64,000 nt of DNA from Arthrobacter sp. B6 (GCF_001663775.1 NZ_KV467168.1:3028780-3092779), one strand, 5' to 3'; positions 36,287 through 45,292 are shown, counted from the first letter of the stretch. Made by a program: numbers and translations. The notes: a model not told the origin generated them from the letters alone.

Positions 36287-36739
36287 TTACTGTTCTTGCC
36301 TAACGAGTTCGAGGACGTGGGCATAATTTTGTTCGAGTGTGGGATTCGGAGTAGCTATGCGCCGTAATGCGATGTGGACGACGTCAATGGCCACGTTTCT
36401 TGTTACACGAACCAGAGGGTAGCCCTCCTCGACCACCTCCCAGTGGGCGCCAGGAACAGTGTGGGTGAGGAGATCTCCATAGAACATTCCGATAGGGCGG
36501 ACAAGCTCAGCCGCCAAGCCATCATTAATGGCTTGATCAAGAGTGGCGAGGCTTTCTGCCTTTCGAGGCAGTGTTTGGCCTCGCTCTTGGAAGTAGTTGA
36601 GGAGTTCGTCATATCCGCCAACGTTAGTTGGAGGGGGTGCTACGGCTTCCGAGGTGACTGGCTTATATTCCGCATATCTTTTCGGCATTCCTGCAGGCAG
36701 TTTCTGCAGAGGTTCGCCTGAATCATCCGGAGCGCTCAT
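36287..36739 (-). CDS. Hypothetical protein, 150 aa
   Basis: A soluble mixed protein with features such as GGYDELLNYFQERGQTLPRK, MFYGDLLTHTVPGAHWEVVE and a C-terminal helix. It resembles uncharacterised immunity- or stress-type small proteins (the DUF6278 look), but I cannot name it firmly. The frame is open to 37312, but that extension merely runs antisense to the recombinase fragment, so I start at ATG 36739; no clear ribosome binding site. Confidence 0.6.
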   Translation of the reverse strand: MSAPDDSGEPLQKLPAGMPKRYAEYKPVTSEAVAPPPTNVGGYDELLNYFQERGQTLPRKAESLATLDQAINDGLAAELVRPIGMFYGDLLTHTVPGAHWEVVEEGYPLVRVTRNVAIDVVHIALRRIATPNPTLEQNYAHVLELVRQEQ

Positions 36740-37010
36740 CTGGTTATCGTAGTGCTGCAAATTTGCAAATTGGGTCCAGCTTCCATGAGTAGATTCCGCC
36801 GCGCCCGGGCCTTCTGAAAGACGTGGTTCGCCGCCACTCGTCCCGTGGGGGTGAGTTCGCACTTCGTCCCGTAAGCCGGTCCCCACAGGGGCGAGGGACA
36901 CCCAAAATTTCCGGATCACGATTCGCCGGGCTTCCGCGACAGCCAGATTCCCATAAGACCCGCCCGAGAAAATGCCCGGTGACGGGGGGATAAACGGGAC
37001 GTCCAAGACC

Positions 37011-37190
37011 ATGACCGGACTGCTGATCGGCCATGGGCGCGTATCCACCAACGACCAAGACCTAGCCGCCCAGAACAATGCCCTGGCCGCTCTGGGGTAT
37101 CGCTGGATAAGGCCTTCATCGACCCAAGGCCTTGTCGGTGCCAACCGGGCACGGCCCGGGCTCGGGGAAATGCTGGCCGCGGCGCTTGCC
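37011..37190 (+). pseudogene. N-terminal fragment of a serine recombinase
   Basis: The frame reads MTGLLIGHGRVSTNDQDLAA, then later GANRARPGLGEML, matching the resolvase/invertase catalytic N-terminus with the nucleophile serine in RVST. The usual Tyr before it (GYxRVS) is His. Similarity ends after ~60 residues, before the KLDRLAR helix, so it is a truncated relic of a transposon or invertase. Nothing else recognisable lies in 37191-37400. Confidence 0.75.
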
Positions 37191-37400
37191 ATCGTCGAGG
37201 ACCTGTCCAGTGAAGCGCAGTGGTGCTCCCTCTGGCACACTCCGATCCCATCATTCAGGCACGGCGGCCCGGCGAGGCTTTCAATGGCCAAACAGGGTCT
37301 TGTTGCCTGCAAGCCGAACCTATTGCCACGGTGAGTGGAAGCACCGCCGACGGCGTTGCCAGCAGCATGAGGACGTCACGCCTGACCGTTAGGGGAGAGC

Positions 37401-37718
37401 CTAGGAGCTGATGTCCCAGTGGACCCCGATGGCGTCGGCAATCCGGCCAGCGGTGACGTCTACCCGGAAGGCAACCGGCGCGGTCCCTGTCTCTTCGATG
37501 ACCGAGTCACGGTACACGCGCCCGCATGAAGGACACAGGGTGTAAAGATCCTCATCCGGAGGCCATGCCGCCAGCTCCGCGGGGCGGTTCTCTCCGCTGT
37601 AGACAGGAACGCCTTCTGAATTGGCCTGGATCAGCCCGTCCCTGCTGACGGTGTTGCCGCACACACAGGTGATGGTGGTGACATCATGACCGATAACATC
37701 GGCGGTTTCAGTGTCCAT
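37401..37718 (-). CDS. Zinc-ribbon-like small protein
   Basis: 105 residues with two cysteine pairs, CVC (residues ~18-20) and CPSC (~62-65), that could bind one zinc. GGGGAGGT precedes the ATG. There are no membrane segments. It is divergent from the GPP34 gene. No known family is named with confidence. Confidence 0.7.
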   Translation of the reverse strand: MDTETADVIGHDVTTITCVCGNTVSRDGLIQANSEGVPVYSGENRPAELAAWPPDEDLYTLCPSCGRVYRDSVIEETGTAPVAFRVDVTAGRIADAIGVHWDISS

Positions 37719-37841
37719 GATGACCTCCCCGGTGCTGGAAGAGACGTGCTGGTATCAGCTTATTCCTGCTGCTCCGTGCGGCAACTGCGATGCTTACAAA
37801 TTCCCGTTGTGGTGGGCGCCCAACAGGGCCACCATGATCCT

Positions 37842-38618
37842 ATGGATGCTGAAACAACGAAGGCGGAGGAACTGAACCTTCCCCAGGCCTTCCTCCTCCT
37901 GGCAACGAACGACACGACCGGCAAACCCGAAATACCGGTGTTCGCACTCAGGACCACCTTGGCCGGGGCAATATTGGCCGAGCTGGACCTGATCGGTGCG
38001 ATCGAACTGCAGGGGAAGCATGTCAGGGTGACCGGCGACGCCCCGCAGACTGACCTCCAGCACGAGCTGGAGCTCATCCGTCACAAATCACGGCCGCACA
38101 AGCCAAAGCGGTGGGTGTCCATGCTGGAAGGCCGTGCGGAAGCGCAGCGTGTCTACGAGGGGATGGTGTCACGGGGCCTCCTGGAACCTGTCGGCGAAAA
38201 GCACCTGGGCCTGTTCCGGTCCGTGCGGTATCCGGAGAAGGACCACGCTCCCGAGGCGGCCCTCCTGAAGAAGGTCGAGGCCGCCCTTAACGGTGGGCCG
38301 TCCGATACCGGGGTGCCTGATTCCGCACCGATCGACGCCGGGGCCGCCGATGAGGGAACGGCTGACTCCGGGATGCCCGACGCCGCTCCGGGCGACGGGG
38401 CGAAGGCTGGTGCCCCGGAACCTGCTGCCCAGGCGCCCGATGCGCGGACCATAGCTCTGATCGCTCTGCTTCATGCGGCCGGGCTGCTCCACAAGCTATT
38501 CCCGTCAGCCGACAGGGTATGGGCAGACGGGCTGGCGAAGGAATATTGGCCGGCCCGTGCGGTGGAGGACGAACTCCGCATGATCAGGCTGGCGGAGGAA
38601 GAAGCCCCGGCCTTGTGA
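37842..38618 (+). CDS. GPP34 (GOLPH3-like) family protein
   Basis: 258 residues. It starts with the GPP34 pattern LNLPQAFLLLATNDTTGKP, then GAILAELDLIGAIEL, an LLEPVGEKHLGLFRSVRYP wing, and a C-terminal helical part (TIALIALLHAAGLLHKLFP). Eukaryotic relatives bind PI4P at the Golgi; bacterial ones are linked to envelope or secondary metabolism and are poorly understood. An unusual ~50-residue Pro/Ala/Gly/Asp-rich linker (~155-205) splits the domain. The ATG at 37842 is the first that matches the domain start. Confidence 0.85.
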   Translation: MDAETTKAEELNLPQAFLLLATNDTTGKPEIPVFALRTTLAGAILAELDLIGAIELQGKHVRVTGDAPQTDLQHELELIRHKSRPHKPKRWVSMLEGRAEAQRVYEGMVSRGLLEPVGEKHLGLFRSVRYPEKDHAPEAALLKKVEAALNGGPSDTGVPDSAPIDAGAADEGTADSGMPDAAPGDGAKAGAPEPAAQAPDARTIALIALLHAAGLLHKLFPSADRVWADGLAKEYWPARAVEDELRMIRLAEEEAPAL

Positions 38619-38630
38619 CCCCGGGTCACC

Positions 38631-40319
38631 TCAATGCCCTCTGGTGTCCACAGGAATCACATCCACGCGCGTACCCGGGCCCAGCACCACCAGGACGTGC
38701 CGGGCCGTGATTCCCTCCAGTGCCTTCGCCAGCTGCCCCGCGCTCTCCTCGGACGCCGGAGAGGCGACAGGCTCCGGCGGTGCCGCGGCGCCGTCGTCCG
38801 CCCGCAGCCAGACGGTGACCTTCGCACCCCCGGTAACCTCGGCAATTCCCTGTGCGATCGCCTCTGAACCGGACCCTGCCACCAGGGTGACGTGGTCGAT
38901 GGAACGCCGCCGGGCAGGCCCGGCCGCTGCGAGAAGGGCCCGGTCACGCCGCCACAAGGCGAAGTGGTAGCCGGCCACCAGCCCGGCGGCCACCAGGAGT
39001 CCGAGCGGGCCGCGGACGCGGTCAATGGCACTGCCGCCCGACACCTCACCCAGCAGGAATTCAAAGATCCGGTACGCAATCACCAGCAGGGCAATCAGCG
39101 CCACAACGGCACTGACCCCGAAGAACGCGATGAGGTAGATCCGCCGCCCGTGCGGGATGGCATCGGCGCTGTGCGGCTGCTTCGCCGGTCTCCATGCCAG
39201 CCACCAGACCGTGCCACCCACCACCAGGGAACTGATGCCACCCAGGAGCAGGGTCCGCTCCGCGCCTCCCGCCAGGGGCGATACCGCGGCGGCCAGCAGC
39301 GAACTGACAATCACACCAATGCCGGAGGCTGACGCAGCCAGGGCCACTGCCGACGTCACGAGGAGGCTTGCCCGCCGGGTTTCACTGGAGCGCTGGACCG
39401 ACACTGCACGGTGGTAGCGCCATACCGTTGCGCCGATCAGGGCGGCAGCCAGGGCAGGGGCCAGGGGCTCCAGGAGTTCACCCATCGGATCAGTCCCGTC
39501 AAAAGCCAGCCGCAGCAGCACAAACAGCGCCACCGCGCTCCCGCCGAGTGCGGTGATGCCGGCCGCGAAGATTCCGACGGCGACCATGCTCACGTCAACG
39601 AGACCCGTCCTTAGGCGGCGGCCGCCCTCATGGATCCAGTGCCACCACCACACCACACCGCCGCCGGCCGCCCACACCAGTGACCGGAGCACGGAATGCC
39701 ACCAGGGATCCGCGGCCCCGGCCAGGATGCTGCCGCCGCGGATAGCGACGTCGAATATCCCGCTCAGTGCGATGATCGCTGCAATCGTGCCGACGAGCAG
39801 GCCAAAAACTGTCCCGATGGTGCATCGGATGTCCTCCAGATGGGCAGCGCCTTTGTCCGGGTGCTTCCACATCCAGCGGTGCCATACCCAGACGACGGCC
39901 CAGACCAGTCCATTGGCCAGCGGCGACGCCCATGGGCCGCGCGGTTCGCCGATAAGGGACGCTGCCAGTCCCAGCAGTGACGTGGTGGCGATGATCAGTG
40001 AGACGAGGTACGTCCCCGCCAGGTAGAGGCCCCAGCCAACTGCTGTCCGCTCCGCCTCGTCGAGCCTGCGCCACAGAAACCACCACAGGAGCAGGGCGAG
40101 TGGCCCGCCGATCAGGGTGAAGGCAAGTCCGCCCGCGAGTCCTGCGACATCCGTGGCCGCAAGCACAGCCCCGGAGTTGAACAGGCGCTCCAGCAGTCCG
40201 CTGAGGCCGGAAGCCGCGATCAGCACCAGGACAAACAGGAGGGCGTACTGGATGATGCGGCGCAGTATCACCTGGGCCCGGGACAGCCCCGTTTCTACTG
40301 GCTGCAGCTGGGAGCTCAT
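38631..40319 (-). CDS. DUF5671 repeat membrane protein
   Basis: 562 residues with roughly twelve to fourteen hydrophobic segments in repeated four-helix units; repeated WR/WHRWMW, WWWHWI and WRYHRAV motifs after alternate helices are typical of DUF5671. A soluble C-terminal ~110 residues follow. Its start overlaps the stop of the 40316 gene (ATGA), forming an operon. No transport or enzymatic function is established. Confidence 0.82.
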   Translation of the reverse strand: MSSQLQPVETGLSRAQVILRRIIQYALLFVLVLIAASGLSGLLERLFNSGAVLAATDVAGLAGGLAFTLIGGPLALLLWWFLWRRLDEAERTAVGWGLYLAGTYLVSLIIATTSLLGLAASLIGEPRGPWASPLANGLVWAVVWVWHRWMWKHPDKGAAHLEDIRCTIGTVFGLLVGTIAAIIALSGIFDVAIRGGSILAGAADPWWHSVLRSLVWAAGGGVVWWWHWIHEGGRRLRTGLVDVSMVAVGIFAAGITALGGSAVALFVLLRLAFDGTDPMGELLEPLAPALAAALIGATVWRYHRAVSVQRSSETRRASLLVTSAVALAASASGIGVIVSSLLAAAVSPLAGGAERTLLLGGISSLVVGGTVWWLAWRPAKQPHSADAIPHGRRIYLIAFFGVSAVVALIALLVIAYRIFEFLLGEVSGGSAIDRVRGPLGLLVAAGLVAGYHFALWRRDRALLAAAGPARRRSIDHVTLVAGSGSEAIAQGIAEVTGGAKVTVWLRADDGAAAPPEPVASPASEESAGQLAKALEGITARHVLVVLGPGTRVDVIPVDTRGH

Positions 40320-40780
40320 GGTCTCGTCGGCGTTCCGGTGCAGGAGATGAGCGTGAACGGCGCCGATTCCACCTTCCAGGTGCCGTCAACCTTCAGGAGC
40401 GAGAAACTGTCCTCCGACTCAAACTCGGACGGGCCAAAGGGACCGCCGTCGTCAGACTGGACGATGGAGACCGTGACCGTGGCCGATTCCGCCCGCTCGG
40501 TGGTGGAGACCAGGACCACCCGGGCGGGGCGGGGCATGCCGCCGAATTTTCCGGTGCACTGCGTTTTGGCCCGTTCGGTAAGGTACGAATCGGCGGCGGC
40601 GGTATCGCCGTCCATTACCGCAGCGCTATACCGCTGGACCACCCCCGCCGCGCTGTTCTCGTCCAGCGGCTCGGGTTCACCCCGCATGAACACGACGGCC
40701 AGCGCCACAGCCACCAGCACCGCGATGGCACCAAGCAGAACGATGAGGATCCTGTCGGGTTTTCTGGCTGTATCGCCCAT
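40316..40780 (-). CDS. Membrane-anchored NTF2-like (DUF4878-type) protein
   Basis: 154 residues: a basic N-terminus, one transmembrane helix (~residues 13-33) and an extracytoplasmic domain with the order of DUF4878/NTF2-like folds (VVQRYSAAVMDGDTAAADSYL, LLKVDGTWKVESAPF). It is coupled to the downstream DUF5671 gene. The ATG at 40780 is preferred over a GTG six codons upstream. Confidence 0.75.
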   Translation of the reverse strand: MGDTARKPDRILIVLLGAIAVLVAVALAVVFMRGEPEPLDENSAAGVVQRYSAAVMDGDTAAADSYLTERAKTQCTGKFGGMPRPARVVLVSTTERAESATVTVSIVQSDDGGPFGPSEFESEDSFSLLKVDGTWKVESAPFTLISCTGTPTRP

Positions 40781-41129
40781 GCCGCCAGTATGAGCCACGA
40801 GGCCCGGCTTTGCCCGTGCTTTTCGGCCCCAATTTGGTCACCTTTCACAGTCCTGCATCACAGGAACACGGTCGACGGCGGGAGGTCCCGCCGTCGTCCG
40901 CATGGTACCGAAAGCACGCCATCACGCCGCGGTCTGGTGCGCTCTCGGCCTCGAACCCGCGGGGGAGCGACGGCGTGCCTATGGTCCAAGCGACGCCTCC
41001 CGTTCACCGTCCCGAAACCGCCGGGGCAATACCCGTTCTCCCGCAGCCGGAAGTCTTTTCACGCACCGCCGCCCCGGCGCCCCCGTCGTCTGGGATATGA
41101 AACGACCCTGCTGTAGCAAGGAGAACCCC
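40781..41129. other. Intergenic region between divergent genes, with hairpin
   Basis: About 350 nt that should hold two divergent promoters. Its only clear feature is a member of the conserved hairpin family at 40873-40896, which is unexpected between divergent starts. Confidence 0.5.
40873..40896. repeat. Conserved GACGGCGGG hairpin, divergent context
   Basis: CGACGGCGGGA, two loop bases GG, and the exact complement: an 11-bp perfect stem. It lies upstream of both neighbouring genes rather than after one. Confidence 0.8.
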
Positions 41130-42167
41130 GTGTTCCTGAAAACCGCCGTCACAGCCCTTGTGGCCATTACTCCCCTGACCGGATTCGCCGCCCCGCCGGC
41201 CGCGAATCCCTCCGCCGCAGCCGACAGCAAGGCGTTCACCTTTGGCGTCATCGGCGACATCCCCTACGGCGACGCCGAAATCGCTAAGTTCCCGTCCCGC
41301 ATCCAGGACATCAACGCCGACGGCACGCTGAAGTTCGTCACCCACGTGGGCGATATCAAGAACGGCTCCTCGGTGTGCTCGGACGAGTACTTCGCCAGGA
41401 TCCGCTCACAGTTCGACACCTTCGCCCACCCGCTGGTCTTCACCCCGGGCGACAACGAATGGGTGGACTGCCACCGCACCAACAACGGCGCGTACAACCC
41501 GCTGGAACGGCTGGACAAGTTGCGGGAAGTCTTCTTCGACGAGCCCGGCAAGACCCTTGGCGAAACCATGCCGGTCAAGACCCAGGAGAACCTCGGGCTT
41601 CCGGAAAATGTCCGCTTCACCCAGAACCGTGTGGCTTTCTCCGTGGTGAACATCCAGGGCAGCAACAACTCGCTGCTTCCCTGGGGTGGCCTGGGCGAAA
41701 CGGCCCCCACGCCAGAGCAGCAGGCCGAGGTTGAGCACCGGACGGACGCCGTCCTGGACCAGATCCGAGCCACGTTCGCTGACGCCGAGCGGCGCAATGA
41801 CCGGGCCGTGGTTTTGATGACGCAGGCCGACATGTTCGATCCGTCGCTGCTTGACGCCGCTACCGCCAATCCGGAAATGGTCTCCGGGTTCCGCGAGATC
41901 GTGGCGGCCATCATTGAGGAGACCAACAGCTTCGACCGCCCGGTCTATCTGATCAACGGCGACAGCCACGTCTTTGCCGAGAACCAGCCGCTGGCGGAGG
42001 GCTCACCGTGGGTGGACATCTACGGCCAGCCCGCCGCCGATGACCTGCAGCGCATCACCGTGGACGGATCCGCCAACGCCACCAACTACGTTCGGTTCAC
42101 GGTGGCCGGCAACAGCAGCGACGGCGCAGGTGTCCTGAGCTGGGAGAAGGTGCCCTTCAGCCAGTAG
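41130..42167 (+). CDS. Secreted metallophosphoesterase
   Basis: 345 residues. The GTG at 41130 with AAGGAG 7 nt upstream starts a signal peptide (FLKTAVTALVAITPLTGFAAP). The calcineurin-like core shows FGVIGDIPYGD, THVGDIKNG and PGDNEWVDC, giving the GD and GDN metal-binding motifs, and NGDSHVF near the end for the second-half histidine. It probably hydrolyses phosphoesters outside the cell. A terminator hairpin follows at 42185. Confidence 0.87.
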   Translation: MFLKTAVTALVAITPLTGFAAPPAANPSAAADSKAFTFGVIGDIPYGDAEIAKFPSRIQDINADGTLKFVTHVGDIKNGSSVCSDEYFARIRSQFDTFAHPLVFTPGDNEWVDCHRTNNGAYNPLERLDKLREVFFDEPGKTLGETMPVKTQENLGLPENVRFTQNRVAFSVVNIQGSNNSLLPWGGLGETAPTPEQQAEVEHRTDAVLDQIRATFADAERRNDRAVVLMTQADMFDPSLLDAATANPEMVSGFREIVAAIIEETNSFDRPVYLINGDSHVFAENQPLAEGSPWVDIYGQPAADDLQRITVDGSANATNYVRFTVAGNSSDGAGVLSWEKVPFSQ

Positions 42168-42184
42168 GGACCAGACGGAAGGGG

Positions 42185-42211
42185 ACGACGGCGGGGGCCT
42201 CCCGCCGTCGT
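42185..42211 (+). terminator. Conserved hairpin after the phosphoesterase gene
   Basis: An 11-bp perfect stem (ACGACGGCGGG with its complement) and a 5-nt loop, 17 nt after the stop codon. A member of the hairpin family; weak T-run. Confidence 0.75.
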
Positions 42212-42338
42212 GGACGCAGCAAAGGTATTTTGGACTATTCAACTTGGAGAGGACCGGGGCTAGCCTGTTCGTAGCACGCTACTGCCAGCAGTGTGGCGGG
42301 GCGGTACGTTTCTTGAGCGGGTACGGGCCGGGGGGCAA

Positions 42339-43538
42339 ATGGTGAGGGAATCTTTTCGGGTCCGTCCCGGACCGGTTCAAAGACAAGTGGTGGGGCCTGG
42401 CTCAGTCGCGGATGCCGTGAAGATTCCCGGCTCCGCTAACCACTCCCCGCCGTCCATGACAGTGCTGGTGGCCGACGACGATGAAGGGTCACTGCTGGTT
42501 GCGAAGGCCGCCGTCGAGAAGTTAGGCCATAACTGCATCGTTGCCTCAGACGGGGATATGGCGTGGCAGCTTTACCAGGTCCATCATCCTGAGGTGGTGG
42601 TCACCGACCTCATGATGCCCGGGCTCAACGGGTTTGACCTCTGCCGGGCGATCCGGGCCGCAGAATCCGGCTCCTATGCCTACGTGGTCCTGCTGACTTC
42701 GCACGGGGCGCGGGAGGACGTCCTGGAAGGAATGGAGGCCGGAGCCGACGACTATGTGACCAAACCCTTGGACCCCTTCGTCCTGCACACCCGCCTGCTG
42801 GCCGCTCGGCGGGTCACAACACTTCACGGTGCCTTGGCCGATGCCCTGACTGAAACGAGGGGCAGCAACGAGCGCCTGGCCGAATTCACCGGCCGGGTCA
42901 GCCACGACCTTCGCAATCCTTTGACGTCGATCCTTGGATATGTGGAGCTCGCTTCAGCGGAAGCTGATCCGGACGCCACCGCCCAGTACCTCGAAGCCGT
43001 CGGGCATAGTGCGCGGAGGATGCTGTCCATGGTTGAGGAGCTGCTCACATTCGCATCCATTGGTGGTTCGTTGGTTCGGTCCCGGCTATCGCTTGCAGAC
43101 CTTGTGAAGGACGTCACCGATGACCTGAGCCTCGGTCTAAGGGAAGCTGGGGCGATGGTCGAGTGCGAGGATTTTGACTTCGACGCTGACGGGAGCCAGG
43201 TGCGGGTGGCGCTGCAGAATCTGATCCAAAATGCCGTGGCATACCGGATGAAAGGGGTTCCCCCCGTCATCCGGATCGTGGGGCAAAACTCGAGTGCCGG
43301 CGTCGTATTGCAGGTGACTGATAACGGCAAGGGAATTCGTGCCGAGGACCGACGCCGGGTGGTTGAACCGCTCGTCCGGCTGCACCGCGCGGGGGACCCG
43401 CCAGGGTCGGGGCTGGGCCTGGCGACGTGCGCCAGGATCGCGGCCGCCCACGGCGGGCGCCTGGAGATCTCCCCGGGTCCAAACAGCGGAACGACTGTCA
43501 GCCTCTACCTTGGGGGACCTGACAGTCCCGCTCCCTGA
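42339..43538 (+). CDS. Response regulator-histidine kinase hybrid
   Basis: 399 residues. An N-terminal receiver domain (VLVADDDEGS, phospho-acceptor Asp in VVVTDLMMPG, Lys in DDYVTKPLDPF) is followed by a short coiled linker, an HisKA domain with H-box FTGRVSHDLRNPLTS, and a HATPase domain (NLIQNAV N-box, DNGKGI, GSGLGLATC). There is no sensor or membrane segment, so it is a cytoplasmic signalling node driven by another kinase. ATG 42339 has GGGGGG 4 nt upstream; a GTG start at 42291 is also open. Confidence 0.9.
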   Translation: MVRESFRVRPGPVQRQVVGPGSVADAVKIPGSANHSPPSMTVLVADDDEGSLLVAKAAVEKLGHNCIVASDGDMAWQLYQVHHPEVVVTDLMMPGLNGFDLCRAIRAAESGSYAYVVLLTSHGAREDVLEGMEAGADDYVTKPLDPFVLHTRLLAARRVTTLHGALADALTETRGSNERLAEFTGRVSHDLRNPLTSILGYVELASAEADPDATAQYLEAVGHSARRMLSMVEELLTFASIGGSLVRSRLSLADLVKDVTDDLSLGLREAGAMVECEDFDFDADGSQVRVALQNLIQNAVAYRMKGVPPVIRIVGQNSSAGVVLQVTDNGKGIRAEDRRRVVEPLVRLHRAGDPPGSGLGLATCARIAAAHGGRLEISPGPNSGTTVSLYLGGPDSPAP

Positions 43539-43854
43539 ACCGGGCACCAACGTCGACCACGCGCGAAATGCAGGGGACGTCCTGGTTTGCCAGCGTTTAG
43601 CTATTGGGCGCCACAATAAAATGGGCGAAACGAAATTTCGCATTTTAGTTTGACGTAAAGGTCGGTGACAGGAAAATACCCGTTCAAGTTCCTGGGTCAT
43701 GATTCGGAAACCTGCTTAACGGTTTAGGTCACGCTGTCTGTACCCGCCGCCACAAGGGCTGTCGGTTGTCATTGCGGTTTATTGCCGGACTGGCTTAAAA
43801 ATTAAAAGTAGGTATGGTACTGGGTAACGCAAAGCATAGAAAGGCGTGATTCCG
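43539..43854. other. A+T-richer intergenic region with terminator
   Basis: Less G+C-rich than its surroundings. It contains the hairpin at 43618-43646 and the presumed promoter of the 44-residue basic protein. TTGACG at 43650 resembles a -35 box but has no good -10 partner. Confidence 0.45.
43618..43646 (+). terminator. A+T-rich hairpin downstream of the hybrid kinase
   Basis: AAAATG/GCGAAA pairs with TTTCGC/ATTTT around a 5-nt loop with a 1-2 base bulge. The trailing ATTTT gives a U-rich 3' side, as in intrinsic terminators; it lies ~80 nt after the kinase stop. Confidence 0.55.
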
Positions 43855-43989
43855 ATGTCAGGAAAATCCCCTAAAAGCGGCGCCGCTAAAAAAGTGGGCA
43901 AGTCGATTCTCGAAAAGCGGGCCGACAAAAGAGCAAAAAATGAGAATAGCGAAATCAATTTCGTAAAGCCGCGCAAAAACCAGCGCTAA
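43855..43989 (+). CDS. Basic 44-residue protein
   Basis: AAAGGCG precedes an ATG opening a 44-codon frame. The product begins MSGKSPKSGAAKKVGKSILE and ends VKPRKNQR. It is very rich in Lys/Arg/Ser, with no hydrophobic segment, so it could bind nucleic acid or ribosomes. Codon use is A/T-tolerant, unlike its neighbours. A strong terminator follows 8 nt after the stop, which supports it as a real, independently transcribed gene. Confidence 0.7.
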   Translation: MSGKSPKSGAAKKVGKSILEKRADKRAKNENSEINFVKPRKNQR

Positions 43990-43997
43990 ACAGGCCC

Positions 43998-44041
43998 GCG
44001 GGCAGCCGCATGGGGGACTCCTAGCCCTCTCGGCTGCCCGC
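43998..44041 (+). terminator. Terminator after the basic miniprotein gene
   Basis: An 11-bp perfect stem, GCGGGCAGCCG and its complement, with a 22-nt loop. Confidence 0.7.
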
Positions 44042-44128
44042 GTCCTCCCCGTTGGGGCCTGAAGCTGTTCCGCGGTCCGCGCCTGCACCCGGACCGGCAT
44101 CCCAGTCTTCAGTTACAAGGACACAACC

Positions 44129-44473
44129 ATGAACACTTCCTTCAATGCTTTAGTTGTCCCGGCCCGCCTCGCCCATCCGGTCCACATGAGACCCGTGGAG
44201 CTGGACATGGCAGCACTGCAGCGGGTGGCTGCAGGGGAAATCGGGTTCATCGCCAGCCGGGACTGGCATGTCTACCTGGACCATGACGGGAACCGCACCG
44301 CCCAGAATATGCGGGCGGAAATCCTCATTCGCGAAGCGGGCGTTGACCTCGACGGCACTGTCCACGGGACCGCCATCTTCCTGGGCCGCCGAAACGGCGG
44401 CGAGGATGCAGATGCTCCCCACCACCTCGTCAGGCTCGCCGAGCAGCTTTTCGATCTGCCGCTGGCCGCGTAG
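44129..44473 (+). CDS. DUF3846-like protein
   Basis: 114 residues. The layout LVVPARLAHPVHMRPVELD, LQRVAAGEIGFI, and later HGTAIFLGR with GGEDADAP agrees with DUF3846, a family often carried by phages and plasmids. AAGGA precedes the ATG. Function is unknown; no membrane segment. Confidence 0.7.
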   Translation: MNTSFNALVVPARLAHPVHMRPVELDMAALQRVAAGEIGFIASRDWHVYLDHDGNRTAQNMRAEILIREAGVDLDGTVHGTAIFLGRRNGGEDADAPHHLVRLAEQLFDLPLAA

Positions 44474-44675
44474 CCTCGCCTACACCACTACCTCCGCCAC
44501 CTCACGGGAGTGACGGCGGGCCCGCCCTTCGACCGGCACAATGGGCGCCGCTTGCCTTGCCTGAGGGCCTCGGAGGGTTCAGCATTAGAGCACCCTGTCG
44601 CCGCACGTCAGCGGCCGGAATGCCACCCGCGCAGTGACGGCGGAAAACTGAAACCCACGGTGGAGGACAAGAAGG

Positions 44676-45203
44676 ATGAGCAACGCACGAATAGCCGGGG
44701 CGATCACATCAGCCAAGGCGTATCTGGCCGCGCACCCTGACGAGGCCCGTTACCGTGACTCCGTTGCATCCGCCGTCGTGGAGGACGGCCTCCGGGTCCG
44801 TGTCACCGGCCCTGATGGTTCGTCCCTCGTCACAGACATGGTGGCGGGGGTGGGCGGAACGGCGTCAGCGCCCTCGCCGGGGTGGCTCTTCCGTGCGGCG
44901 TATGCCTCGTGTGCAGCCACGCTCATCGTGATGCGCGCCGCGGAACAGGGGGTGGTCCTGTCTGCCTTGGAGGTCGAGGTGGACAGCGAATCCGATGACC
45001 GGGGCATTCTGGGCATTGCCGAGGACGTTCCAGCCGGCCCGGTCAGCATGAGGGTAACCGTTCGGGCGGAGTCGGCCACGGAAGAAGAAACCGTACGGGA
45101 GATAGTCCTGTGGGGCCTGAAGCATTGCCCTGTGGATGATGCAGTCCGGCGCCCGGTCCCGGTCCCGATAGACCTGGACGTCCGCGTAGCCGGAGAAAAA
45201 TAG
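44676..45203 (+). CDS. OsmC family peroxiredoxin-like protein
   Basis: 175 residues. It carries both conserved cysteines of OsmC/Ohr proteins, in YASCAATL (~residue 79) and KHCPVDDAV (~residue 149), and the PGWLFRAAYASC helix. OsmC/Ohr proteins reduce organic hydroperoxides, though this branch also contains members of other function. A GGAGGACAAGAAGG tract precedes the ATG. A convergent terminator separates it from the pectin operon. Confidence 0.85.
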   Translation: MSNARIAGAITSAKAYLAAHPDEARYRDSVASAVVEDGLRVRVTGPDGSSLVTDMVAGVGGTASAPSPGWLFRAAYASCAATLIVMRAAEQGVVLSALEVEVDSESDDRGILGIAEDVPAGPVSMRVTVRAESATEEETVREIVLWGLKHCPVDDAVRRPVPVPIDLDVRVAGEK

Positions 45204-45241
45204 ACGGCGCCTGGTGACCGCCGAGAACTCAACGCGGTGCC

Positions 45242-45277
45242 GGAAAGCCCGGTTCCTGACCAGGAACCGGGCTTTCC
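45242..45277. terminator. Bidirectional terminator between osmC-like and pectin genes
   Basis: A 17-bp perfect stem, GGAAAGCCCGGTTCCTG and its complement, with a 2-nt loop (AC). It sits between convergent genes and its A-rich and T-rich edges serve both strands. Confidence 0.85.
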
Positions 45278-45292
45278 TTGCGCCTGAAGAAG

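Noticed and set aside
36740..37312. N-terminal extension of the 36287 gene to 341 residues
   Set aside because: The extension is antisense to the serine-recombinase fragment and carries no start signal.
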